64,000 nucleotides of DNA. Origin: Thermoguttaceae bacterium (GTDB taxonomy: Bacteria > Planctomycetota > Planctomycetia > Pirellulales > Thermoguttaceae). The stretch covers positions 1 through 64,000 of the forward strand of contig JAFRXD010000057.1 in NCBI GenBank assembly GCA_017441605.1, read 5' to 3'. Shown piece by piece: positions 27,251 through 35,537 of this stretch. Positions within the stretch are counted from its first letter, which is position 1, and every line of letters starts with the position of its first letter. The notes under the pieces are model-generated. The model saw only the letters and a list, made by a program, of their open reading frames with translations, made no database searches and was not told the DNA's origin. The translations under genes and the position numbers were made by a program.

Positions 27251-28774
27251 ATGAACTATTTGACCAAATCGACGAGCGCGCTCGTCTTGGCTTGTTGCGT
27301 CTCGGTTCTCGCGGGTTGCGGTAAGAGCGCCGCGCCGAGCGGAACGAAACTTACCTATAAGATGGACTCGATTCCCGCGTCGGCGATCGACACGTCGCAA
27401 CAAACGATGGAGCAAGCGAAAGAGAAGCCGGATCCGAATATCGAGACGCTGGCTCGCGCTTACGACGAACGCCACGCGAAGCCTTCTCGTCCCGCGGTTC
27501 GGCTCGCCGCGCCGACCAAGCCCGCCGCTCCCGCCGTTGAACCGCCGCTCGCCGCCAAAGAAGACATCGACAAGGCGAAGGCGCGCGTCGCCGAGCTTCG
27601 CGGTTCGGTCAAGACCGCGAAGAACGGCGCTATCACGGGTCTGACGATCGAGTCCGCCGACGCGACCGTCGAAGATATGGCGCTTTTCGGCAAGCTCCTC
27701 GATTTGGAGTCGATCTCCTTCCTTGGCGCGAATTTCAACGACGAATATCTCGCGCAATTTAAGGATCTCAAGAAGTTGACGTCCATAACGGTTCAAAACT
27801 CTGGCATAACCGGCGCTTCTTTGGAAACGTTCGCCGCATATCCGGAATTGAAATCGCTCGATATTCGCCGCGACCTACAACTTGAGAACAAAGACCTCAA
27901 GGTTCTCGCGAGCGCTCCCAAATTAGAGAACCTAGCCCTTTACTACAACGGTTTCTCCAACTTCGCCGTTAAAAACGTCCAAACGTCGCAAACGATCAAA
28001 TCGCTCGACTTGCGGGGATGTCAAAACGTCGACGACGGTTGTTGCCGATATCTGATCGAAATGCCGGCGCTGGAGGAGGTTTACTTCCGCTTCCTCATTA
28101 GCGACGACGGAATAGAGAAGCTCTCCGCGGCGCCCAAGCTAAAGTTTATCGAGCTTCAAGACTGCGCCGTAACTAACGCTTGCGCCGAGTCGCTCGTCAA
28201 GTTCCCCGCCCTGACCGGTTTGCGCGTCTTCCGCAGCAAGTCGTTCGACGACGGCGGCGTTCAAGGGCTCGCGGGAATCAAGCTCGAACGCCTCGAACTG
28301 CGCGACCTAAACGTCTCGAACGACGGCGTTCTGGCGCTCAAAGATATGTCGACCCTTAGAAACGTCGAGCTTTCGGAGCTCGGCAGCGTCGACTCCGAAG
28401 CGCTCAAGACGGTTCTCGGTTCGTGGAAAAATCTCGAATCGCTTTGGCTCTTCTCGATGGCGACCAACGACGACGTGGTCAAGACGATCGTCGCGAGCGA
28501 GCCAAACCTTAAGAACCTGACGCTTCGCGCTTCCGTCGGCGAGCTGAGCGACTCGACCCTCGAGGAACTGACCAAACTGCAAAACCTCGAATCGCTCGAT
28601 TTGCGCGAAAACGCCGGTTTTACGCTCGACGGTTTCAAGAAACTCGCGAATATCAATTCGCTTCGCAAGCTCTATATTAAAGGCACGGCGCTCGGCGACT
28701 CCAACCAAGCCGCCCTCGACGCGCAAGCCGAGATGAAGAAAGTCAATCCGAAAATCTCGTTCTCCAATAACTGA
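27251..28774 (+). CDS. Leucine-rich-repeat lipoprotein
   Basis: A 507-residue lipoprotein. The start at 27251 (MNYLTKSTSA) has a taggag site; the longer frame adds 38 basic residues. The signal peptide ends with lipobox LAGC (Cys23). After a Pro/Ala-rich linker (about 30-115) comes an array of leucine-rich repeats of about 24 residues through to the end (LKKLTSITVQNSGITG, LKSLDIRRDLQLENKDL, LESLDLRENAGFTL). The protein should sit on the outer face of a membrane and bind a partner through the LRR surface. No enzyme domain is present. Such LRR lipoproteins are common in planctomycetes. Confidence 0.9.
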   Translation: MNYLTKSTSALVLACCVSVLAGCGKSAAPSGTKLTYKMDSIPASAIDTSQQTMEQAKEKPDPNIETLARAYDERHAKPSRPAVRLAAPTKPAAPAVEPPLAAKEDIDKAKARVAELRGSVKTAKNGAITGLTIESADATVEDMALFGKLLDLESISFLGANFNDEYLAQFKDLKKLTSITVQNSGITGASLETFAAYPELKSLDIRRDLQLENKDLKVLASAPKLENLALYYNGFSNFAVKNVQTSQTIKSLDLRGCQNVDDGCCRYLIEMPALEEVYFRFLISDDGIEKLSAAPKLKFIELQDCAVTNACAESLVKFPALTGLRVFRSKSFDDGGVQGLAGIKLERLELRDLNVSNDGVLALKDMSTLRNVELSELGSVDSEALKTVLGSWKNLESLWLFSMATNDDVVKTIVASEPNLKNLTLRASVGELSDSTLEELTKLQNLESLDLRENAGFTLDGFKKLANINSLRKLYIKGTALGDSNQAALDAQAEMKKVNPKISFSNN

Positions 28775-28803
28775 CGCTTTTTCGCGAACTTAATCGAATC
28801 GAG

Positions 28804-28835
28804 AGACCTCGTCGCGCTCGCGGCGAGGTCTTTTT
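28804..28835 (+). terminator. Terminator of the LRR lipoprotein gene
   Basis: 8-bp stem (agacctcg / cgaggtct) with a partly paired cgcg/cgcg interior, followed by tttttcttttc, 30 nt after the stop. Confidence 0.8.
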
Positions 28836-28927
28836 CTTTTCGCGCGAACAAAAAGCGCGTCAAAACCTACAAAATCAAGTTTTAACTAAAAAAAGCGAAC
28901 AAAAATAAGAAAACGCGAACGCGAACG

Positions 28928-28956
28928 TTGCCCCCGCGATTTATTTTTCGTATAAT
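28928..28956 (+). promoter_or_regulatory. Promoter of oxidoreductase/HEAT cassette 1
   Basis: TTGCCC (28928-28933), 17-nt spacer, TATAAT (28951-28956). Identical in design to the promoter of cassette 2 (32150-32178). Confidence 0.85.
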
Positions 28957-28964
28957 TCGAGAAA

Positions 28965-29011
28965 CGCGGATTTGGGGTCGACAAGCTCGCGAACCGACTC
29001 GCGGATCCGCG
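28965..29011 (+). promoter_or_regulatory. Structured leader of cassette 1
   Basis: Arms CGCGGAT/ATCCGCG (28965-28971, 29005-29011) enclose an inner GTCG/CGAC stem. Cassette 2 has a hairpin at the same place with different bases but preserved pairing. Downstream, accgcgaacgtcaaaaagg is nearly identical in both and includes the ribosome site. Confidence 0.6.
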
Positions 29012-29051
29012 CTCCCAACATTATTGACCGCGAACGTCAAAAAGGACAACG

Positions 29052-30311
29052 ATGAACGTCGAGCGAACCAGACTTAACCGACGCGCGTTTTTGAGAGCGT
29101 CGGCTTGCGCGATATCCGCGCCGCTCGCTATGCCGAGCGCAATTTTCGGCTTTAACGGAGGCGTCTCTCCCAGCAACAAAATCAACGTTTTTCACGTCGG
29201 CATGGGAGTTCGCGGCAACCAGGTAATGGAAATCTTTTTAGACAATCCGAATTACCGGGTCGTCGGAACTTGCGATTGCATGAGAAATCGCGCCGAGAGC
29301 GGGGCGGCGAAAGCCGACGCCCATTACGGAGACAAAGGAACCGCGATTAGCTATTACTACGAAGAGGCTCTGGAGCGCCCCGACGTCGACGTAATCTGCT
29401 GCGCGTGCCCGGACCATTGGCACACTAAGATCTCGGTCGAGGCCTGCCGGGCGGGGAAAGACGTCTACTGCGAAAAACCGTTGACCCTCACCCTACAAGA
29501 ATCGCGACTAATCGTCAAGGCGGCTCGAAAATACAATCGGGTCTGCACCGGCGGAAGTCAGCGCGTTATGGAAGATTACGGCTCTATCGCGCCGATTCTC
29601 CAAAGCGGCGCGATCGGCGAGGTCAAGGAGGCGCTCGTGGAGGTCGGCGGACCTCCGATCCCCTGCTATTTGCCGGAGCAGCCGATTCCAGAAGGTCTCG
29701 ATTGGGATCGCTGGCTCGGTCAGGCGCCCTACGCGCCCTACAACGAGGGTCGCTACACGGGGTTCTACGACAGCGGCTGGCGGCGCTACAGCGAGTACGG
29801 AACCGGGTTCCTCGCCGACTGGGGCGCGCACAAGTTCGCCGCGGCGCTCTATTGCGTCGGATTGGACCTCGAAGAGCCGGTCGAAATCACCCCGCCGGGT
29901 TACGACGGAAGTCCTTACGCGATCGCGACCTACAAAAACGGGTTCAAAATCTATCACATTTGGAACGGACCCGACGATCACGATATGACGTTCAAAGGAA
30001 CCGAGGGCGAATTCGACGTCCGATATTCCAAATTGAAACCGTTAAAGCAAGTCGACGTCAGACGCTACGCCGGAGGCGCGACGACGATCGCGGACGACTT
30101 CGCGTTCTGCGTTCGCCATCGGGCGCGCCCGTTCCAAGATTTCGCCTACGCCGCCAAAGCCGCCGCGCTCTGTCAGCTGTTCGCGATCTGCCACAAACTG
30201 GGTCGAAAACTCCAATGGGACGCCGAGAATTGTCGATTCGTCGGCGACGAGGAGGCGAACCGCCACGTCGCGCGACCCCAGCGCGCGCCCTACGCGATTC
30301 CCTCCGTTTGA
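29052..30311 (+). CDS. Tat-exported Gfo/Idh/MocA-family oxidoreductase (cassette 1)
   Basis: A 419-residue NAD(P)-dependent oxidoreductase of the glucose-fructose oxidoreductase family. A twin-arginine leader (LNRRAFLRASACAISAPLA, Arg10-Arg11) indicates export of a folded, cofactor-bearing enzyme. The Rossmann fold begins NKINVFHVGMGVRGNQ (43-57), and the catalytic EKP motif is CEKPLTLT (Glu141-Lys142-Pro143). The C-terminal half is the family's beta-sheet domain (WDRWLGQAPY, LADWGAHKF). It probably acts on sugars in the periplasm. It is followed after 60 nt by the HEAT gene, and the whole pair is duplicated from 32275. Confidence 0.93.
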   Translation: MNVERTRLNRRAFLRASACAISAPLAMPSAIFGFNGGVSPSNKINVFHVGMGVRGNQVMEIFLDNPNYRVVGTCDCMRNRAESGAAKADAHYGDKGTAISYYYEEALERPDVDVICCACPDHWHTKISVEACRAGKDVYCEKPLTLTLQESRLIVKAARKYNRVCTGGSQRVMEDYGSIAPILQSGAIGEVKEALVEVGGPPIPCYLPEQPIPEGLDWDRWLGQAPYAPYNEGRYTGFYDSGWRRYSEYGTGFLADWGAHKFAAALYCVGLDLEEPVEITPPGYDGSPYAIATYKNGFKIYHIWNGPDDHDMTFKGTEGEFDVRYSKLKPLKQVDVRRYAGGATTIADDFAFCVRHRARPFQDFAYAAKAAALCQLFAICHKLGRKLQWDAENCRFVGDEEANRHVARPQRAPYAIPSV

Positions 30312-30371
30312 ACCAACTTTTCATCGCTCGACGCTCGACGCGAAAAGCGATTGACATATTAGGATAGTTTT

Positions 30372-32078
30372 ATGACGATTTCTTGGAAACAGATCGCGCT
30401 CGGGGCGGTCGCGGCGCTATTCGTCGCGGCGGCGAGCGCCTCGTTCGGACAAAGCCCCGCCGAAAAATTGGCGGAATGTCTCCCCAAAATGGCCGCCGAG
30501 GACTTGGCGAACGAAGAGCAAGTTCTCGCGATGGAAGCGGCGAACAACGCTTGGGAGACCTACTTCCTGCGGGACTGCGCCAAATCGAAAGAGCTCCGAG
30601 CCGAGTCCCTTAAGGCGACTTGCGACGCGCTCGAGTCCGACGCGCCCGTCCTCGTTAAAGAGCGATTGCTTCGGCTCTTGCAATGGGCGGGAGACGACAC
30701 TTGCGTCGACGTTGTCGCGAAGTTTTTGGACTCCGACGAACCGGCGCTGGTCGACGCCGCCGCGCGAGTTCTCTCGCAAATCCCGACCGAAAAGGCGCTC
30801 GCCGCCCTGCGAAAAGACCCCGTCAAATTCGCGCCCTATATCGACGCGCGCGACGTCGACGTTTCAATCGGCGGCGAATCGGAGCTTCCCGAGTCGGCGC
30901 CTTGCGTCTCGGACGCGGAGTTCGACGCCTATATGGCGGCGTTCGACCAAATGTCCGACGACGACAAAGCGAGAGCGCTCTGGGCGGTTCGCGTCCGCAA
31001 CGCGGCGAAATATCTCGACCTGGCGATCGCTAGCGCGCAGTCGGAGAACCCCGATGTCAAACGCGCCGCGCTGTTGGCGATCGAAAGAATCGGGAGCGCG
31101 GCTCAGTTCGAGCTTCTCTATAAAGGGGTAAAGGAATTCGATCGCGCGTTCTGCGCTCGGGTTATGCAAAACGTCGTCGGGGACGACTTCGACAAAGCCG
31201 TTCTCGAGGCGATCGCGAAAGAGACGGATCCCGAGAACCTCGTCTCCTTGGCGGAAATCGCCGCCGGACGATACGAAACCGAAGCCGCGAGCCTCCTGCT
31301 CGCGCTCGCGAAAAAGCCCGACTGCCCCGTCCGATTGGCGCTGCTGACGATCGCGGAAAAAATCGCGACTCCGGACGATTTCGACGACTTCGTCGACGTC
31401 GCGCTCGCGGTCGAGGATCGAGCGGAGCGAGATCGCGCGGAACAAATCGTCGCGCGACTCTGCGAAGGGGACGCGTCTCCGGTAATCGCCAAAATCAATC
31501 AAGAAAACGGCGCTCGGCTCTTTTTGCTCATCGGTCGCATCGGGGGCGACGCGGCGCTCGCGCAGGTCGATCGCGCCCTAAAATCGGGCGACCCGAACGC
31601 GGTCGCGATCGGTGCTCGCGCGCTCTGCAACTGGCCGAGCGCGGTCGTTTGGGAGCGACTGCTCTCCGCCGCGAAATCGGAGACGCTTCCCGAATCTCTT
31701 AGAATTCAATCGCTTCGCGCGTTCGTCCGGGTAATCTCCCTTCCCGACGACCGAGACGAAATCGATATGACGGGTTTGGAGAAACTGGATTGGCTTAAAA
31801 AAGCGTTCGATCTCGCGACGCGGGACGAAGATCGCGCGTGGGTTCTCGAGCGAGTCGGATCGGTTCGCGAACCGGAATCGGTCGAGTTCGCGCTCCGCTT
31901 CGTCGACGACGAAAAGCTGTCGTCCCGAGCGATCGAGACGATTCTCGCCCTGGGTCATCACACCTACCTGCGCAAACAAAACAGGGAGCTCTTCCTCAAG
32001 GCGCTCGACGTCGCGATCAAGAAGGGCGACCCCGGCCAATACTACCGCGCCGAGGGGTACTTGACCAATATGCGCTAA
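30372..32078 (+). CDS. Secreted HEAT-repeat protein (cassette 1)
   Basis: A 568-residue exported protein. The signal peptide ends near ASASFGQS. The rest is helical with HEAT-like repeats (VDVVAKFLDSDEPALVDAAARVL, QSENPDVKRAALLAIERIG, RVMQNVVGDDFDKAVLEAI; each about 31-37 residues). HEAT arrays form protein-binding scaffolds; no catalytic motif was seen. It is the second gene of the cassette, so a working link with the exported oxidoreductase is likely. Its paralog at 33595 aligns end to end with the same length. Confidence 0.88.
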   Translation: MTISWKQIALGAVAALFVAAASASFGQSPAEKLAECLPKMAAEDLANEEQVLAMEAANNAWETYFLRDCAKSKELRAESLKATCDALESDAPVLVKERLLRLLQWAGDDTCVDVVAKFLDSDEPALVDAAARVLSQIPTEKALAALRKDPVKFAPYIDARDVDVSIGGESELPESAPCVSDAEFDAYMAAFDQMSDDDKARALWAVRVRNAAKYLDLAIASAQSENPDVKRAALLAIERIGSAAQFELLYKGVKEFDRAFCARVMQNVVGDDFDKAVLEAIAKETDPENLVSLAEIAAGRYETEAASLLLALAKKPDCPVRLALLTIAEKIATPDDFDDFVDVALAVEDRAERDRAEQIVARLCEGDASPVIAKINQENGARLFLLIGRIGGDAALAQVDRALKSGDPNAVAIGARALCNWPSAVVWERLLSAAKSETLPESLRIQSLRAFVRVISLPDDRDEIDMTGLEKLDWLKKAFDLATRDEDRAWVLERVGSVREPESVEFALRFVDDEKLSSRAIETILALGHHTYLRKQNRELFLKALDVAIKKGDPGQYYRAEGYLTNMR

Positions 32079-32149
32079 CGAGGCGTCGACGAAAAACCTC
32101 GAGGGCGCGTTTGTCCGAAAAACAAAAGAAAAATTTTTCGAGCGAAAAG

Positions 32150-32178
32150 TTGCCCCTAAGATTTGTTTATTGTATAAT
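32150..32178 (+). promoter_or_regulatory. Promoter of oxidoreductase/HEAT cassette 2
   Basis: TTGCCC (32150-32155), 17-nt spacer, TATAAT (32173-32178). Confidence 0.85.
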
Positions 32179-32187
32179 TCGAGAATC

Positions 32188-32233
32188 GCGGGTTCGGACG
32201 TCGGCGCGCTCGCGAAACGACGCGCGAACCCGC
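32188..32233 (+). promoter_or_regulatory. Structured leader of cassette 2
   Basis: Outer arms GCGGGTTCG/CGAACCCGC (32188-32196, 32225-32233) and inner CGTCG/CGACG (32199-32203, 32218-32222). Bases differ from copy 1 but pairing is kept in both stems. Confidence 0.65.
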
Positions 32234-32274
32234 TTCCCCAACTTTATTAACCGCGAACGTCAAAAAGGACAACG

Positions 32275-33534
32275 ATGAACATCGAGCGAACCAGACTCAA
32301 TCGCCGCGCGTTTTTTAGAGCGTCGGCTTGCGCGATTTCCGCGCCGCTCGTTATGCCGAGCGCAGTTTTCGGCTTTAACGGAGGCGTCTCTCCCAGCAAT
32401 AAGATCAATCTGTTCCACATTGGTCTGGGAAATCGCGGCAACGAGCTTCTCGGAGGCTTCTTGAGCAACCCGAACTACCAAGTGCTCGGAGTTTGCGACT
32501 GCTGGAAAGAGCGAGTCGACCGCGCCGCCGACCGCGTCAACAACCGCTATCGCAACGACGCCGCCGCGAAGTACGCCCATTACGAGGACGTTCTCCAGCG
32601 CTCCGACGTCGACGCGATCTGCTGCGCGTGCCCCGACCACTGGCACGCGAAAATCTCGATCGAAGCGTGCCAAGCGGGCAAAGACGTTTACTGCGAAAAG
32701 CCGCTCACCCTCACGCTCGAAGAGACTCGCCTGATCGTCAAGGCGGCTCGAAAATACAATCGCGTCTGCACGAGCGGAAGCCAGCGCGTTATGGAGGATT
32801 ACGGCTATATGGCGCCGATCCTTCAAAGCGGCGCCATCGGCGAGGTCAAAGAGGTGTTCGTCGGGGTCGGCGCGCCTCCGATTCACTGCTACTTGCCGGA
32901 GCAACCGATTCCGGAGGGGCTCGATTGGGATCGCTGGCTCGGTCAAGCGCCCTACGCTCCGTTCAACTACGAGCGCTGCTCCGGGAACTACGGGGGCGGG
33001 TGGCGTCGCTACGGCGAGTACTGCACCGGTTTCCTCGCCGACTGGGGCGCCCACAAATTCGCGGGCGCGCTTTACGATCTCGGGATGGATCTCGAAGAGC
33101 CGGTCGAGCTGCTGCCACCCGGCTACGACGACTGCCCCTACGCGCGCGCGGTCTTCAAGAACGGGGTCAAGATGTACCACGTCTGGAACGGTCCCGACAA
33201 CTACGACGTCACCTTCAAGGGAACCGAAGGGGACTACGTCCATCAGCAAACCAAGCTCAATCCGATCAAGCCGGTCGACGTCCGTCGCTACTCCGGCGGG
33301 GCGACGAACATCGCCGACGATTTCGCGTTCTGCGTTCGCAATCGGCTGCGCCCGTTCCAAGATTTCGCGTACGGCGCGAACGCGGCGGCGGTTTGCCAGC
33401 TGCTCGCGATCGTCCACAAACTCGGGCGCCGCTTGCAGTGGGACTCCGCGAACTGCCGTTTCGTCAACGACGACGAGGCGAATCGCCACGTCCGTCGCCC
33501 GCAGCGCGCCCCCTACGTTATCTCCGAGGTTTGA
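32275..33534 (+). CDS. Tat-exported Gfo/Idh/MocA-family oxidoreductase (cassette 2)
   Basis: A 419-residue paralog of the 29052 gene, of identical length. It keeps the twin-arginine leader (LNRRAFFRASACAISAPLV), the Rossmann start FHIGLGNRGNELLGG and the EKP motif (CEKPLTLTLE). Differences concentrate in the region just after the Rossmann glycine loop (NWGLNNRYRNDAAA-like in this copy, EWGVRGNQVME-like in copy 1 are simplified descriptions of this divergence) and in the middle of the catalytic domain (for example FNYERCSGNYGGG here against YNEGRYTGFYDSG), so the two enzymes may differ in substrate. The HEAT gene follows after 60 nt. Confidence 0.93.
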   Translation: MNIERTRLNRRAFFRASACAISAPLVMPSAVFGFNGGVSPSNKINLFHIGLGNRGNELLGGFLSNPNYQVLGVCDCWKERVDRAADRVNNRYRNDAAAKYAHYEDVLQRSDVDAICCACPDHWHAKISIEACQAGKDVYCEKPLTLTLEETRLIVKAARKYNRVCTSGSQRVMEDYGYMAPILQSGAIGEVKEVFVGVGAPPIHCYLPEQPIPEGLDWDRWLGQAPYAPFNYERCSGNYGGGWRRYGEYCTGFLADWGAHKFAGALYDLGMDLEEPVELLPPGYDDCPYARAVFKNGVKMYHVWNGPDNYDVTFKGTEGDYVHQQTKLNPIKPVDVRRYSGGATNIADDFAFCVRNRLRPFQDFAYGANAAAVCQLLAIVHKLGRRLQWDSANCRFVNDDEANRHVRRPQRAPYVISEV

Positions 33535-33594
33535 GCCGCGGATTCCACCGTTCACAAATCAACGCAAACGCGTTCTAAATATTAGGATATGTTT

Positions 33595-35301
33595 ATGACG
33601 TTCTCTTGGAAACAATGCGCGATCGTCGTCGTCGCGACGGCGATCGTCTGCGCGGCGACCGCGTCGTTCGGTCAAAGCGCCGCCGACAAATTGGCGGAAT
33701 ACCTCCCGAAAATGGCGCCGGAGAATATGGCGGACGAAGGTCAAGTCCGCGAGATGGAAGCGGCGCAACAAGGCTGGATGAATTACTTTCTGCGCGACTG
33801 CTCGCAATCGAAAGAGCTCCGCGCCGAGTCGATCAAGGCGACTTGCGACGCCCTCGAAGCCGACGCGCCGACCGTCGCCAAAGCGTGGCTACTGAATCTC
33901 TTGCAATGGGCCGGAGACGACTCCTGCGTCGATTGCGTCGCGAAATTCCTCGATTCCGACGAGCCGACCCTCGTCGACGCTTCCGCGCGAGCCCTTTCTC
34001 AAATCCCGACCGAAAAGGCCCTCAAAGCGCTCCAAAAAGACCCCGAAAAGTTCGCTCCCTATATAGATAGCCGCGAGCGCGACAAGACCGTCGGCGTCGA
34101 GACCGAGCTTCCGCTCGCGTTACCCTACGTCTCCGAGGGCGATTTCGACTCCTATATGAAGGGTTTCGACGCGCTGAGCGACGATGACAAAGCTCGCGCG
34201 CTCGGCGCGGTTCGCGTCCGCAAGGCGAAGAAATACGTCGACTTGGCGGTTAAAAGCGCCGCGTCCGACAATCCCGACGTCAAGCGCGCGGCGATCCTCG
34301 CGATCGAAAAGATCGGAAGCGCGGCTCAATTCGACGTTCTCTACAAAGCGATGGCGGACTTTGATCGCGGGTTCTGCGTCCGCGTTATGAAGAACATTGT
34401 CGGAGACGACTTCGACAAGGCGGTCGTCGACGCGCTTAAGAAAGAAAAAGACGGCGCGAACATGGCGTCGCTAGCGGAAGTCGTCGGGGGACGCTACGCC
34501 AAGAGCGAAGTCGGAACTCTCCTCGCGCTCGCGAAGAAGGACGACTGCCCCGCGCGCCTCGCGCTCATAACCGCCGCCGAGCAAATCGCGACCAAAGACA
34601 ATATCGACGACTTCCTCGACGCCGCGCTCGCCATCTCCGACCGCGGGGATCGCGACCGCGCCGAGCAAATCCTCTCGCGCCTCTGCGAAGGGGACGCCTC
34701 CCCCGTGATCGCCAAAATGACCAACGCCAACGGCGCGCAAATCTTCCCGATCCTGGGTCGCGTCGGCGGGGACGCGGCGCTCGAGCAAATCGACCGCGCC
34801 GCGAACTCGAACGATTCCAACGCGGTCGCGCTCGCGGTTCGTTCGTTCTGCAACTGGCCGAACGCGGTCGTTTGGGAGCGCCTACTTAAAGCGGCGCAAA
34901 GCGACGCCCTTCCCCAAGGTCTGAAGGTTCAAGCGCTTCGCGCGTTCGTTCGCGTCGTTTCGCTCCCCGACGATCAAGACGGAATCGACATGTCCGGCAA
35001 AGACAAGGTCGCAAATCTGAAGAAGGCGTTCGAACTCGCGACCCGCGACGACGAGCGCGCGTACGTTCTCGAGCGCGTCGGCTCGGTTCGCGAGCCGGAA
35101 TCGGTGGAGTTCGCGCTGCGATACGTCGATACGCCCGCGCTGGCCGGCAAAGCGCTCAACGCGATTCTCGACGTGGCGCACCACGACTATATGCGCAAGC
35201 AGAACAAGGAGCTCTTCCTGAAAGCGCTCGACGTCGTCATCGAAAAGGGCGACCAAGGGCAAAAAGAGCGCGCGCAAGGGTACAAGAGCAATATCCGCTA
35301 A
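33595..35301 (+). CDS. Secreted HEAT-repeat protein (cassette 2)
   Basis: A 568-residue paralog of the 30372 gene. The start at 33595 (MTFSWKQCAI) matches the paralog's start and length; an ATG 6 nt upstream (MFM...) is in frame but lies in what is leader in copy 1. It has a signal peptide (to about ASFGQS) and HEAT-like repeats to the C-terminus, for example VDCVAKFLDSDEPTLVDASARAL and SDNPDVKRAAILAIEKIG. No catalytic residues are apparent. The shared ribosome site tattaggat precedes both copies. Confidence 0.88.
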   Translation: MTFSWKQCAIVVVATAIVCAATASFGQSAADKLAEYLPKMAPENMADEGQVREMEAAQQGWMNYFLRDCSQSKELRAESIKATCDALEADAPTVAKAWLLNLLQWAGDDSCVDCVAKFLDSDEPTLVDASARALSQIPTEKALKALQKDPEKFAPYIDSRERDKTVGVETELPLALPYVSEGDFDSYMKGFDALSDDDKARALGAVRVRKAKKYVDLAVKSAASDNPDVKRAAILAIEKIGSAAQFDVLYKAMADFDRGFCVRVMKNIVGDDFDKAVVDALKKEKDGANMASLAEVVGGRYAKSEVGTLLALAKKDDCPARLALITAAEQIATKDNIDDFLDAALAISDRGDRDRAEQILSRLCEGDASPVIAKMTNANGAQIFPILGRVGGDAALEQIDRAANSNDSNAVALAVRSFCNWPNAVVWERLLKAAQSDALPQGLKVQALRAFVRVVSLPDDQDGIDMSGKDKVANLKKAFELATRDDERAYVLERVGSVREPESVEFALRYVDTPALAGKALNAILDVAHHDYMRKQNKELFLKALDVVIEKGDQGQKERAQGYKSNIR

Positions 35302-35319
35302 CCCCCGCGCCGCGATTAG

Positions 35320-35348
35320 TTGACGTCGAAGGCGAATCGGAGTATAAT
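35320..35348 (+). promoter_or_regulatory. Promoter of second Rpn gene
   Basis: TTGACG (35320-35325), 17-nt spacer, TATAAT (35343-35348). The -10 box sits in the centre of an 11-bp inverted repeat (see next entry). Confidence 0.8.
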
Positions 35349-35360
35349 GCTCCGGTTCGC
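35332..35360. promoter_or_regulatory. Inverted repeat around the -10 box (possible operator)
   Basis: Arms gcgaatcggag and ctccggttcgc (one mismatched pair) flank tataatg. The position fits a repressor site, or a hairpin at the very start of the RNA. Confidence 0.5.
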
Positions 35361-35382
35361 TTTTTTACTGGAGGGAGCGAAA

Positions 35383-35537
35383 ATGGCGAAAAGACCCGAG
35401 AAACGATCGACCGAGAGCGAGGCGAAAACCGGAGCCAAGGCGAAAGTTAAAAGCGATGCTAAAGGGTCCAAGTCCCGAGTTGGCGCCGCAAGTCGGCCCG
35501 AGCGCGCGAAAATGCTCTTTTCGACCCCGCGGCCGCC
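35383..35537 (+). pseudogene. Displaced 5' part of the Rpn gene
   Basis: Encodes MAKRPEKRSTESEAKTG and a basic stretch in frame 1, behind a strong ribosome site (ggagggag). The next frame (0) opens only after a TAA at 35460 and holds the homologous start region (ALFDPAAALPPPNRDF). Joining them requires a -1 shift around the gcgaaaatgctcttttcgac segment. Confidence 0.6.

Larger units (their letters stand above)
28920..32078 (+). repeat. Duplicated cassette, copy 1 (promoter, leader, oxidoreductase, HEAT gene)
   Basis: The segment is an ancient tandem duplicate of 32142-35301. Promoter, leader and both genes are in the same order in each copy. DNA identity is high in the leader and at the 5' end of the oxidoreductase gene. 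Confidence 0.85.
32142..35301 (+). repeat. Duplicated cassette, copy 2
   Basis: Tandem duplicate of 28920-32078. The second HEAT gene ends directly before the Rpn gene's promoter. Confidence 0.85.

Noticed and set aside
35500-35530. Programmed -1 frameshift in the Rpn gene
   Set aside because: There is no classic slippery heptamer in the correct frame (the segment reads gcg aaa atg), so a broken gene is simpler. Kept only as a minor alternative.
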